Of a stretch of DNA of 64,000 nucleotides, positions 45,708 through 53,768 are shown piece after piece. A program made the position numbers and the translations under genes. The DNA comes from Paenibacillus tarimensis (GTDB taxonomy: Bacteria; Bacillota; Bacilli; Paenibacillales; Paenibacillaceae). Under the pieces are notes generated by a model. It made no database searches. It worked only from the letters and a program-made list of their open reading frames with translations, and had not been told where the DNA came from. Location of the stretch: assembly GCF_021532315.1 (NCBI RefSeq), contig NZ_JAKGAO010000015.1, positions 88,629 to 152,628 of the forward strand. The letters run 5' to 3'. Position 1 is the first letter of the stretch; each line of letters opens with the position of its first letter.

Positions 45708-46379
45708 GTGTATAGGACGTCAAAGGAAACACAGGAACGGAAAGACCTGAAGCGGCAGATGATTCTGAATACGGCTGCAAGGGTTTTTGCTGAGCGTGGC
45801 TATCATAATACTTCAGTCAAGGATATTGTCGGAGAAGCTGGTGTCTCGGTGGGAAGCTTTTATTTTTATTTTAAGGGTAAAGAAGAATTGTTCGTCGAGC
45901 TTTATAAGTCCATCGTGCTGTCCTTCCAGCAGACCGCGGAGAGGGTGCTGGATGTCCAGAACTTTACCCTCCCGAAGAACATGACACGGGTAATCACCGC
46001 AAACTTGTGGATGTATCAGTGCAATCGGGATATCGCCAGAATTATGTTAGTTGAAGCTGTTGGTTTAAACCCCGAATTTGAAAGGGAGAGAATCGAGAGC
46101 ATCAGGAAATCATGCCGGGATATGGAGCAGTGGTTTAAACGATTCAAGATTCACAACCATGTCCGGATTCCGGATGAACGGGTTGCGGCCTTAGCCTTCG
46201 AAAGCTCCTTCTACTACCTAGTCACAGATTGGCTCCAAAGCGATGGGCATCGCAAACTCACGGATTCGGCTTATGCGTTCACAGTTTATAATCTGCAGGC
46301 GCTTGGAATCCAATTTGATAACGCAGAGATAAAGCTCTACGTGGAAGAGGCGCTAAGAGTGTTGGAGGAACGCGCGTGA
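45708..46379 (+). CDS. TetR-family transcriptional repressor
   Basis: 223 residues. The N-terminal helix-turn-helix reads ILNTAARVFAERGYHNTSVK ... AGVSVGSFYFYFKGKEELF, typical of TetR. The C-terminal ligand domain is alpha-helical and not specific. GTG 45708 is the start because GAGGAGGG lies 5 nt before it; a TTG in frame at 45693 is itself part of that ribosome site. It is the first gene of a three-gene operon with a MATE exporter and a metallohydrolase, so it probably senses an exported drug or toxic metabolite. Confidence 0.9.
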   Translation: MYRTSKETQERKDLKRQMILNTAARVFAERGYHNTSVKDIVGEAGVSVGSFYFYFKGKEELFVELYKSIVLSFQQTAERVLDVQNFTLPKNMTRVITANLWMYQCNRDIARIMLVEAVGLNPEFERERIESIRKSCRDMEQWFKRFKIHNHVRIPDERVAALAFESSFYYLVTDWLQSDGHRKLTDSAYAFTVYNLQALGIQFDNAEIKLYVEEALRVLEERA

Positions 46380-47767
46380 AACCGAAACACAGTTTTGGAA
46401 AAGACTTTACGTCGGGAAGTATTCCGAGGCATATGGTTAAGTTTGCACTACCTGTCCTTATAGGTAATTTACTTGCAACAGGCTACAGTGTCATTAATAT
46501 CATCTGGATCGGCAAATTGCTTGGCAAAGAGGAAGTAGCGGCTGCAGCTGTCAGCCTCCCCATCTATCTGGCGATGGTTGCTCTTGGCTCCGGTGCGACA
46601 TTGGCGACATCCTTATTGGTTTCCAGGGCATATGGAGCAGGGGATCTTAAGAGAATTCAGCAAGTGGTGAACAACTCATGGTCGGTTGCCTTCATACTTA
46701 CCGTGCTTGTAACGGCTGGCGGCTTGCTGCTGTCGGATACGTTATTAAGACTCCTCGGTACACCTATTGAGATTATGGAAATCGCATCGGGATATCTGAA
46801 GCTCACGATTTTGAGCTTTGTTCTCATGTATGCCTCGTACTTAATCGCATCGGTGCTTAGGGGAATCGGCGATACGACGATTCCGTTAGTCTTTATTATT
46901 CTCTCAACACTTATCAATGCGGTTTTGGACCCGTTGTTGATTAGCGGATATGGGCCAATACCTTCATTCGGATTGAACGGAGCGGCGTATGCATCTATCT
47001 TTTCAATGGGTACTTCTGTCATTCTCGGCTTCCTTTATGTAAAATATAAGTACAGAGAATGGCCGATTAATCCAACAGGGCTGCTGTTCGAGAGGGCAGT
47101 ATTCGGGGAAATCATACGGATCGGACTTCCATCTTTTGTTCAGCAGATGCTGGTCTCATTGGGCTATGCGTTCATTACTATTTTCGTAAACGGGTTCGGC
47201 GCCGCGGCGACCGCGGCGTTCGGAATAGCCGGCAGGATTGATTCCATCGTAGCAATGCCGGCAATCGCCGTCATGATGGCTGCCTCCACGCTGACAGCGC
47301 AAAATCTGGGAGCAGGGAAAGTGGAGCGCTTGAAGTACATTCTGGGCTCTGGGATTATTATTAATATTCCAATTATCGCTGCAATCTCTATACTATGCGT
47401 CACATTACCCGAAGCAATCATGCAAGTGTTTGTTCATGATGAGGATGTTATTAGCAGAGGAGTAGAATATTTAAGACTGGTAGGATTCGGATATTTATTC
47501 TTTATCGTGTTCTACGTTTCGAACGGCATAATTAACGGGGCAGGAAAGACGATCTCCACTATGGTCATATCGTTTGTTTCTTTATGCATCATTAGAATTC
47601 CCCTTGCACATTGGCTTTCCCTTACGGACCTGGGTATTCAAGGAATTTGGCTGGCTATCGTTATCAGTTATGCGGCAACAACGGCAGCAAGCCTGCTCTA
47701 CTATTTCTCGGGAAGATGGCTGAAAGGCGCAGCAACGCATTATGAAAGGAGCGAGAAAAGTGTCTAG
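46376..47767 (+). CDS. MATE-family multidrug efflux transporter
   Basis: 463 residues with 12 membrane helices. FALPVLIGNLLATGYSVINI opens helix 1, and GSGATLATSLLVSRAYGAGD and SFVQQMLVSLGYAFITIFVN mark the two related halves. It exports cationic drugs in exchange for Na+ or H+. GTG 46376 overlaps the TetR stop by 4 nt, with GGAGG 6 nt upstream, so the genes are co-translated. NorM/MepA-like; the real substrate is unknown. Confidence 0.92.
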   Translation: MKPKHSFGKDFTSGSIPRHMVKFALPVLIGNLLATGYSVINIIWIGKLLGKEEVAAAAVSLPIYLAMVALGSGATLATSLLVSRAYGAGDLKRIQQVVNNSWSVAFILTVLVTAGGLLLSDTLLRLLGTPIEIMEIASGYLKLTILSFVLMYASYLIASVLRGIGDTTIPLVFIILSTLINAVLDPLLISGYGPIPSFGLNGAAYASIFSMGTSVILGFLYVKYKYREWPINPTGLLFERAVFGEIIRIGLPSFVQQMLVSLGYAFITIFVNGFGAAATAAFGIAGRIDSIVAMPAIAVMMAASTLTAQNLGAGKVERLKYILGSGIIINIPIIAAISILCVTLPEAIMQVFVHDEDVISRGVEYLRLVGFGYLFFIVFYVSNGIINGAGKTISTMVISFVSLCIIRIPLAHWLSLTDLGIQGIWLAIVISYAATTAASLLYYFSGRWLKGAATHYERSEKSV

Positions 47768-48494
47768 TTATCACCAACTGCCGTTAGAGTTTACAGCAGA
47801 CGGTCATAATCAGGTAATCACACCTGTAATTTTAAGCGATGGCGACGAACGGATTCTCATTGATTGCGGGTATCCTGGTTTTGTTCCTCAACTCCGGCAA
47901 GCACTTCAGCAAGAAAGCTTAGAGCTAGAAGATATAACGAAAATCATCGCCACGCATCACGATCTTGATCATATCGGCTCCCTTGCCGAATTACAGCGAA
48001 TGCTCCCAAATGTGAAGATTATCGCACATGAGCTTGAAAAACCGTATCTGGAAGGGATTCAGAAGTCGCAAAGATTGGAACAAGCTGAATTATCCCTGCA
48101 CTCATTACCCCCGGAAGCCATCCCATCCGCAGAACAATTCATCGCGATGCTAAAATCCATTGAGACGGTCGAAGTCGGTCAAACGGTTGGTCACGGCGAC
48201 CTCCTGCCATGGTGCGGCGGAATTGAAGTTGTTCATACGCCGGGGCATATGGCAGGACATATCTCGCTTTATCTGCCTTTACATAAGACGATGATTGCTG
48301 GTGACGCCGTCGTGATTGAAGAAGGGGAGCTTAACATCGCCAATCCGCAGTATACCTTAGACTTGGCAGAGGCTGTTGCATCAGTTCGCCGCTTGCTGAC
48401 CTATGATATAAAGACGCTGATCTGCTATCATGGCGGATGCTTCCAAGGCAATGTGCACGATGCTCTGCATAATTTAGTGAACCGCTATTCATAA
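47760..48494 (+). CDS. metallo-beta-lactamase-fold hydrolase
   Basis: 244 residues. The zinc motif is THHDLDHIGS (H-x-H-like plus D-x-D-H), followed by HTPGHMAGHISLYL and, later, AGDAVV and CYHGG. This is the glyoxalase II/YflN-like branch of the MBL fold. GTG 47760 starts inside the end of the MATE gene (8-nt overlap), with AAAGGAG upstream. As third gene of the efflux operon it might destroy the compound that the TetR senses. Confidence 0.88.
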   Translation: MSSYHQLPLEFTADGHNQVITPVILSDGDERILIDCGYPGFVPQLRQALQQESLELEDITKIIATHHDLDHIGSLAELQRMLPNVKIIAHELEKPYLEGIQKSQRLEQAELSLHSLPPEAIPSAEQFIAMLKSIETVEVGQTVGHGDLLPWCGGIEVVHTPGHMAGHISLYLPLHKTMIAGDAVVIEEGELNIANPQYTLDLAEAVASVRRLLTYDIKTLICYHGGCFQGNVHDALHNLVNRYS

Positions 48495-48551
48495 GTAATA
48501 TGAGTACTCAAGGTTATTCGGCATGCATGTCAATATCGGCCCGAATACTCT

Positions 48552-48581
48552 AACAGGCTGCCAGTTATAGGGCAGCCTGTT
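48552..48581 (+). terminator. hairpin after the efflux operon
   Basis: AACAGGCTGCC, an 8-nt loop and GGCAGCCTGTT form a perfect 11-bp stem. No T run follows, so it may be a 3' stabiliser or a weak terminator. Confidence 0.6.
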
Positions 48582-48703
48582 GAGCTCCGGACATCAAATC
48601 AAGCTAAGAAAGATGAGGCCCCCTCATCTACTAGCTGGTGTTTAACCATCGGTTCAAGTCTCTGTATGTCCTTTAGGACGCCATAACATGAGGTTAACGT
48701 GTT

Positions 48704-49431
48704 CTATATATGTAAACCCAACCATTTCATCAAGTACGGCCGATCATTGTTAGCTGGTACTTCAAACCACTCCGAACATAAATAATAATACTCACCGTTA
48801 ATATGAACTGGAGACGAGTAATATCTTACCGGACTTTTCCCTGGTGCCGATGATACCTTAAGAAGTAGAGGGTACTGAAGACCGAATGTTCTCTTGGAGT
48901 AATCCTTATCTTGCATTTGTTTAATCTCGTCCTCCGACACCTTCCCCTCTTCAAGGATTCGCCTAAGCACCGTTCTTACAATTCAGTATGTATAGCGGGG
49001 TTTATTTTAGGCGATGCAAAAATAATCGTGCCTGCTGCATTCCCAACATAGTCATGTAGGCACATGGCCGTCCTCAATATTTTTTTAATAATCCTCGCAA
49101 CAGTCTCTTCTTTTGATCCGTAGTTTAGCCCGCCTTCATGAAATGCTACATCAATTCCATATATCTGGGGAGTTTGTTCATCATAATTCACTCCTATTAC
49201 ATCAACCTCCGCTTGACCGATAAGCTGATTAATGGACTTATTTCCCTTATAAAGATCATATCCATACTTACCGGCAAAGAAATCAGCAGAATTGGCCATA
49301 AGCCGTTCAAGTGTCTGCCTATTCTTTATTTCCCACTTTACTGATGGCTTCCAATTCATCTGAACTAATTGACATTCTTTAATATGCTTTAACCAAGATA
49401 ATAATAGAGATTCCCCGATTTCAATTTTCAT
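48704..49431 (-). pseudogene. nuclease-like conserved protein, broken by internal deletion
   Basis: The first part (ATG 49431 to stop 48976, 151 codons) reads MKIEIGESLLLSWLKHIKEC ... QAEVDVIGVNYDEQ, IYGIDVAFHEGGLNYGSKEE, GTIIFASPKI. The pattern E-x-D ... DVAFHE resembles a restriction-nuclease-like fold. The second part (GTG 48970 to 48704, 88 codons) reads MLRRILEEGKVSEDEIKQMQ ... PANNDRPYLMKWLGLHI and looks like the C-terminal end of the same family. The frames differ by one and about 70-100 central residues seem to be lost between IHTEL and VLRR. Product role unknown. AT-rich, alone, so probably acquired and now dead. Confidence 0.6.
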
Positions 49432-49728
49432 TTATCTGTCTCCAATCTCGTAGTTATTGGATAAAGAGGCTGCCTGTATAACTGCCTGCTATAGACTCAA
49501 GCCGAATAAGAGTAAGGTACAATACTGCCCTGCTATATTTTAACTGATTTTATTCTTGTAATTCTGCCAAAAGACCGATGTTCCTGTCACCTGTTCCAAT
49601 TAGCAAATTAGCAAAACCGAATGCCGGTTCGTCTATGATTAAATTGACGATTAACATCGAAATCCCTGATATCTTTTTGCACTAATAAGAGAGAAAATGT
49701 CGAATAATAATAACAATATATTTATATA

Positions 49729-49756
49729 TTGACAATTAATAGTTATCTATTATGCT
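49729..49756 (+). promoter_or_regulatory. sigma-A-like promoter of the 953-residue secreted protein gene
   Basis: TTGACA (49729-49734) and TATGCT (49751-49756) are 16 nt apart. With a start near 49763 the transcript would have a leader of about 200 nt before ATG 49962. Confidence 0.55.
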
Positions 49757-49790
49757 TGAGTTGAAAGGGGTGGTGATCCATATAGTAGAT

Positions 49791-49874
49791 ACTTTTAACT
49801 ATTTAATCTCTATTATTTGGAAAGAGAGGTGTATAAAGAATTAGTTAAAGTTTATAAACAGCAGCACTTTAACT
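49791..49874 (+). promoter_or_regulatory. leader RNA segments able to form alternative hairpins
   Basis: AGTTAAAGT (49843-49851) can pair with ACTTTTAACT upstream (49791-49800, one bulged T) or with ACTTTAACT downstream (49866-49874), but not both. This is the arrangement of an attenuator or thermosensitive leader. No known riboswitch core was recognised. The remaining gap 49432-49728 shows no gene. Confidence 0.4.
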
Positions 49875-49961
49875 ACTGAAGCATTCTCCCCGCGTTTTAT
49901 TATTCAAATCCGTCAGTCTTCATCTATCAAACCTAAATGTTTAAGAGGAGGACCCACCCAT

Positions 49962-52823
49962 ATGCATGCCATTCCGATGAAATTCAGAAGATATTTGTCA
50001 GCTTTCCTCGTTCTCGCTATCCTTTCCACACTACTTGTCGGTATGGGAAGCACCACTACGGTGTCTGCGGCCGCTCCCTCTACCGGAAAAATCACACTAA
50101 CCGCTGATAATGAATTTACCCTCTATCACAACGGTAATCTGATTGGGGAGGGAACAAGCTGGTACAGTGCCTATACCTTTGATCTACCCATTACAGAAGG
50201 CAAGAATGTTATCGCTGTCAAAGCGAAAGACCTCGGGTCCTATGCGGGTCTCATAGCGGATATTTCTTACCTCGGAGATAACATTGTAACGGATTTCAAC
50301 TGGAAAGCGAGCGGTACATATACGGCTGGATGGGAGAAGTCCGACTTTAATGACGCTTCCTGGAGCAGAGCCGTTGAGTACGGGAAGTACGGCGCCTCCC
50401 CTTGGACTAATCAGGTAAGCGGTATGCCAGCAGATACGAGCGCACGCTGGATCTGGGCCGGCAGCACTAACCAGAACACTCCGCATCCCGAAGCCTACTT
50501 TCGCCTTGTATTCAATGCGACAACAGAGGGTGTCGGCGTAGCTAATCCGGCTGAATCGGTGGGTCAGTTCGCTAACGTAGAATATCAATTAAAGAGCAAC
50601 ATCCCCATGCCTGCGAGCATCAAAAACAAACTCTCCATCGCCCCAAATACAATTGAAAATGAAGCTGAGAGCGGTACATTCCAGCTGACTGCCAGCGAGT
50701 ACCAGCAGCTTCAAGCCAATTTGAAAGTCGGAACCATCTACCTCGACTCCGCCACAACCAAAGCTATCAAAATTACGAACGTCACGACAGGATCAACGGT
50801 CACTACGGTCTCTTGGACGGCTCCTGAAGTAAATGAGTTGTTCGAATATTACGATATTCCTGAACAAGCTGTAACTTTTGATGAGCAGAATCTAATTATC
50901 CCTACCAATTCAGCTGCTGCGCGGGCAAGTGTGATGGAAGCTCTTGAACTGCCGGAAGCAGAGATGGAGCCTTCCCCGGCTGCAGAACTGCCAGCTGAAA
51001 CAGACATCAGAAACACCGACGCTCCTGTTCAAGTGGAGTCTGCTGAACCTAACGCAGCTGCCACAGAAGCTGCTGAAGCAGTGGAAGCAGCAGAAGCCAC
51101 TACAGCCGATGAAGTTGTAATTGACCAGCAGCCAGCAGCAGACGAGACTTCTGCACCGGAAGCGGAGCAGCCGCAAGACACAATTGAGCCTGCAGTCAAT
51201 GAAGAAGCCGAGATGATGGAGGCAAGTGCCATCGCTGCGGCAGCCGATGATTTCACCAGATGTGCGAAGACCGGAAGAGACTTCAAGTGTGAATTCAAGA
51301 AAGTTCTGATTAACGAGCAAGGCACCAACGGCAAAATCTACGTCGAAACCGGTGGCCATATTACTCTTCTCACGCCAAAAATTTCGGGCACATACAACAT
51401 CAAAAAATACGACCTGAAATTCACAGCCGGGGAAAAGGCAAATGTCTATATTAAAGGCGAAGCGAAGTTTAAGAAAGACATAAAGGTACCGATCTTCGGC
51501 TTTGAAGTAGATGCCGGCGGTCTTGGCAAAGCCAGTGTTGGCGTTTACCTGGTTATCGGTGTCGACGGCAGTGTTACCTTTGAATTCCGGGTTGATCAAG
51601 GATTCACGGTTGAAGCCGGGGTACGCGGTAAGAACTTCCTCTTCGTTCCAACATCCATTACGCCTTACAGCCATGTAGACCGTTACCTAACAACAACCTA
51701 TAGCATCGAAGGCGAAATTAAAGCGTATGCCGGTGCCCAAGCAGAAGCGCTGCTTTATATTGCCAAGAAAAAAGTGCTGGAAGTAAAGGTGTTTGCCGGT
51801 ATTGAAGGTGAGGGAAAATGGACCGCCGGCACGAATGTCCCTACGCAGATCAAGCTTAGTATCGATGCTGTCGTAAGGGGCGACGCCGCGGCACTTGGTA
51901 AGAGCGTACAGCTTTTCCGAATCGCGTGGCCGCTGGTGCGTGTCGAGAAGGGTCCTACTGATCCCGGTCAAAACCCGAATCCCGGTCAGCCAAGCGTCAA
52001 TCTGGCGATTGGAGCAGCTGTAAGCGCGGATACCACATTCCCCGGCTATGCGGCTGCGAAAATTAATGACGGAGACCGCAATACCACCGTTGGCGGTAAC
52101 TACAGCTGGGCGAACAACAATGGTGCGCCGCTTCCTCAGCATGTTTACATGAATTTTGGCTCAAACCGGACATTTAACAAGATCGACCTGTATACATCGC
52201 AAGGTTATGTTATGGCCGATTACGACCTGCAATACTGGAATGGCTCCAGCTGGGTGACACTCGTATCAGTAACCGGCAATACGTCCACTCACCGCTCGCA
52301 CACCTTCGGTGAGGTAACCAGTTCGCAAATCCGTGTTGTTTGCCGTAAAGGACCGGCAAATCAAACGAACTACGTTCGCATCAATGAGCTGGAAGTGTAT
52401 CTGGACCAAACATCCACCAATAAAGCAATTGGTGCTGCTGTAAGCGCAGATTCAACATTCCCGGGCTATTCTGTTAATCGGATCAACGATGGAAACCGCA
52501 GCACGACACTGGGCGGGGACTACAGCTGGGCTAATAATAATGGTGCATCACTCCCACAGCATGTTTACATGAACTTCGGCTCCAATAAGACATTCAGCAA
52601 GATTGACCTCTATACTTCCCAAGGTTATGTCTTGGCTGACTATGATCTGCAGTACTGGAACGGTTCAAGCTGGGTGACACTGGTATCCATTACAGGCAAT
52701 ACATCGACTTACCGCTCCCACTCGTTTAATTCCATTACCGCTTCGCAAGTACGGGTCGTGTGCCGTAAAGGCCCGGCTCATCAAACAAACTACGTTCGCA
52801 TTAATGAGCTGGAAGTCTACTAA
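49962..52823 (+). CDS. secreted protein with two C-terminal discoidin (F5/8 type C) repeats
   Basis: 953 residues. Signal peptide about 1-38 (RRYLSAFLVLAILSTLLVGM ... SAA). A beta-rich N-terminal part (about 40-190: FTLYHNGNLIGEG, ARWIWAGS) resembles carbohydrate-binding sheets. An Ala/Glu/Pro-rich low-complexity stretch fills about 320-425. An unrecognised domain of beta and Gly-rich pattern follows (about 427-660). A PNPGQP linker leads to two nearly equal 140-residue galactose-binding-like modules (about 679-814 and 819-953: YSWANNNGA, YDLQYWNGSSWVTLVS, IRVVCRKGP). It probably binds surface glycans; no catalytic motif seen. ATG follows GAGGAGGAC. It stands alone. Confidence 0.8.
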   Translation: MHAIPMKFRRYLSAFLVLAILSTLLVGMGSTTTVSAAAPSTGKITLTADNEFTLYHNGNLIGEGTSWYSAYTFDLPITEGKNVIAVKAKDLGSYAGLIADISYLGDNIVTDFNWKASGTYTAGWEKSDFNDASWSRAVEYGKYGASPWTNQVSGMPADTSARWIWAGSTNQNTPHPEAYFRLVFNATTEGVGVANPAESVGQFANVEYQLKSNIPMPASIKNKLSIAPNTIENEAESGTFQLTASEYQQLQANLKVGTIYLDSATTKAIKITNVTTGSTVTTVSWTAPEVNELFEYYDIPEQAVTFDEQNLIIPTNSAAARASVMEALELPEAEMEPSPAAELPAETDIRNTDAPVQVESAEPNAAATEAAEAVEAAEATTADEVVIDQQPAADETSAPEAEQPQDTIEPAVNEEAEMMEASAIAAAADDFTRCAKTGRDFKCEFKKVLINEQGTNGKIYVETGGHITLLTPKISGTYNIKKYDLKFTAGEKANVYIKGEAKFKKDIKVPIFGFEVDAGGLGKASVGVYLVIGVDGSVTFEFRVDQGFTVEAGVRGKNFLFVPTSITPYSHVDRYLTTTYSIEGEIKAYAGAQAEALLYIAKKKVLEVKVFAGIEGEGKWTAGTNVPTQIKLSIDAVVRGDAAALGKSVQLFRIAWPLVRVEKGPTDPGQNPNPGQPSVNLAIGAAVSADTTFPGYAAAKINDGDRNTTVGGNYSWANNNGAPLPQHVYMNFGSNRTFNKIDLYTSQGYVMADYDLQYWNGSSWVTLVSVTGNTSTHRSHTFGEVTSSQIRVVCRKGPANQTNYVRINELEVYLDQTSTNKAIGAAVSADSTFPGYSVNRINDGNRSTTLGGDYSWANNNGASLPQHVYMNFGSNKTFSKIDLYTSQGYVLADYDLQYWNGSSWVTLVSITGNTSTYRSHSFNSITASQVRVVCRKGPAHQTNYVRINELEVY
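52005..52823 (+). repeat. tandem 420-nt direct repeat encoding the discoidin modules
   Basis: The second copy (from 52425) follows the first (from 52005) with a 420-nt period and the translations are near-identical over about 135 residues (GAAVSAD.TFPGY ... NQTNYVRINELEVY). Codon-level differences are mostly silent, so the protein is under constraint or the duplication is fairly old. Confidence 0.8.
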
Positions 52824-52837
52824 GCCCCAGATGAAAG

Positions 52838-52876
52838 AGCCTCCCACGCCAAGTTGGCGGGGAGGCTTTCTATTTT
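52838..52876 (+). terminator. terminator of the secreted protein gene
   Basis: AGCCTCCCACGCCAA pairs with TTGGCGGGGAGGCT (one mismatch), followed by TTCTATTTT, 14 nt after the stop. Confidence 0.88.
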
Positions 52877-52980
52877 CCAGCTGCTCTAGGCGCCCGTAAT
52901 CATTCACACGCTTCTATATAATTATGCTTGATCCTCCAGTTACTGAAGGTTATATAATGGGGCAAGAGAGGGGGATGACG

Positions 52981-53337
52981 ATGGAAGGTGCACATTATTC
53001 CATCGGAAAATTTGCCGAGTTAAGCGGCATTCCGATACGCACGCTTCATTATTACGAAGAGATAGGACTGCTCTGCCCGCGCCGTCAGGACAACGGATAT
53101 CGCATCTATGGTTCAGCTGATTTGATCGCCTTGCAAAAAATCATCGGCTTAAAGTCGCTTGGCTTTTCTTTGGACCGTATTCGCCAGTTCATTCATCATC
53201 ACGAACGGGAGAAGAATTTGGCCGAAACTCTGCATATCCAGCAGCAAGCCCTGCAGGCCGCCCGTGCTGAACTGGATAGGTCGCTGGATATACTTGGACG
53301 GTTACTTACAATCGTGCAGCGTGAGGGAGAACTGTGA
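52981..53337 (+). CDS. MerR-family regulator, DNA-binding part (likely split gene)
   Basis: 118 residues. YSIGKFAELSGIPIRTLHYY followed by EEIGLLCPRRQDNGYRIY is the MerR winged helix, then a dimerisation coiled coil (QQQALQAARAELDRSLDILG). It ends LTIVQREGEL, then TGA. The next gene in another frame begins inside this stop and looks like the missing effector-binding part. ATG 52981 follows GAGGGGGATGACG; two earlier in-frame ATGs lie within the ribosome site or before it. It may regulate the serine hydrolase gene downstream. Confidence 0.72.
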   Translation: MEGAHYSIGKFAELSGIPIRTLHYYEEIGLLCPRRQDNGYRIYGSADLIALQKIIGLKSLGFSLDRIRQFIHHHEREKNLAETLHIQQQALQAARAELDRSLDILGRLLTIVQREGEL

Positions 53338-53768
53338 TGTTTCTATTAATACGCAACATGCTGCAGGAAGACAAACAACGCAGTTGGGTAGCGGAACATT
53401 TGTCGGAGCACACGGCAACTGCCTTGTTCGATATCTCCCAAGATGCCGCAGCTGAATTGGATCTGGAGATGCTTGCCTTTACTGAAGCCGTCAAGCGTTT
53501 ATCAACAGGAAAGCCGGACGCTTTGGAGGCCGAAGAAATGCTACGTTTCTATGTACAACGGATACTCGATTTTCTAGATGACCAGGCGCTGGCAAACTTT
53601 GCCCACATTTCAGAGGATCAGCATGATCATTTGAACCAGTTGGTGGATATGCCATTAAATGAGCGGGAGACTACGTGGCTGAATGAGGCGCTGGCACACT
53701 ATGCGAGCAAATTTGGCCTTCCTGGAATCGATGGCCATAGTATAGATCCAAAGGAGGAACAAAGATGA
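53334..53768 (+). CDS. effector-binding part of the MerR regulator (other frame) or separate helical protein
   Basis: 144 residues, all helical: LIRNMLQEDKQRSWVAEHLS, then TATALFDISQDAAAELD and LANFAHISEDQHDHLNQLVD. I recall such segments as the C-terminal half of about 255-residue MerR regulators. It starts at GTG or ATG overlapping the TGA of the MerR part (GTGATG). No ribosome site of its own is clear. Either a one-base loss has split one gene or the two halves are made by coupled translation. It overlaps the next gene by 4 nt. Confidence 0.6.
   Translation: MMFLLIRNMLQEDKQRSWVAEHLSEHTATALFDISQDAAAELDLEMLAFTEAVKRLSTGKPDALEAEEMLRFYVQRILDFLDDQALANFAHISEDQHDHLNQLVDMPLNERETTWLNEALAHYASKFGLPGIDGHSIDPKEEQR

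Noticed and set aside
49752..49844. Possible leader peptide (ends IISIIWKERCIKN-like) before the discoidin protein gene
   Set aside because: Its ATG overlaps the -10 box and the GTG alternative is only 2 nt from the ribosome site, so translation is doubtful.
52005..52823. Tandem 420-nt repeat as a possible assembly duplication
   Set aside because: The two copies differ at many silent sites, so they are true diverged modules.
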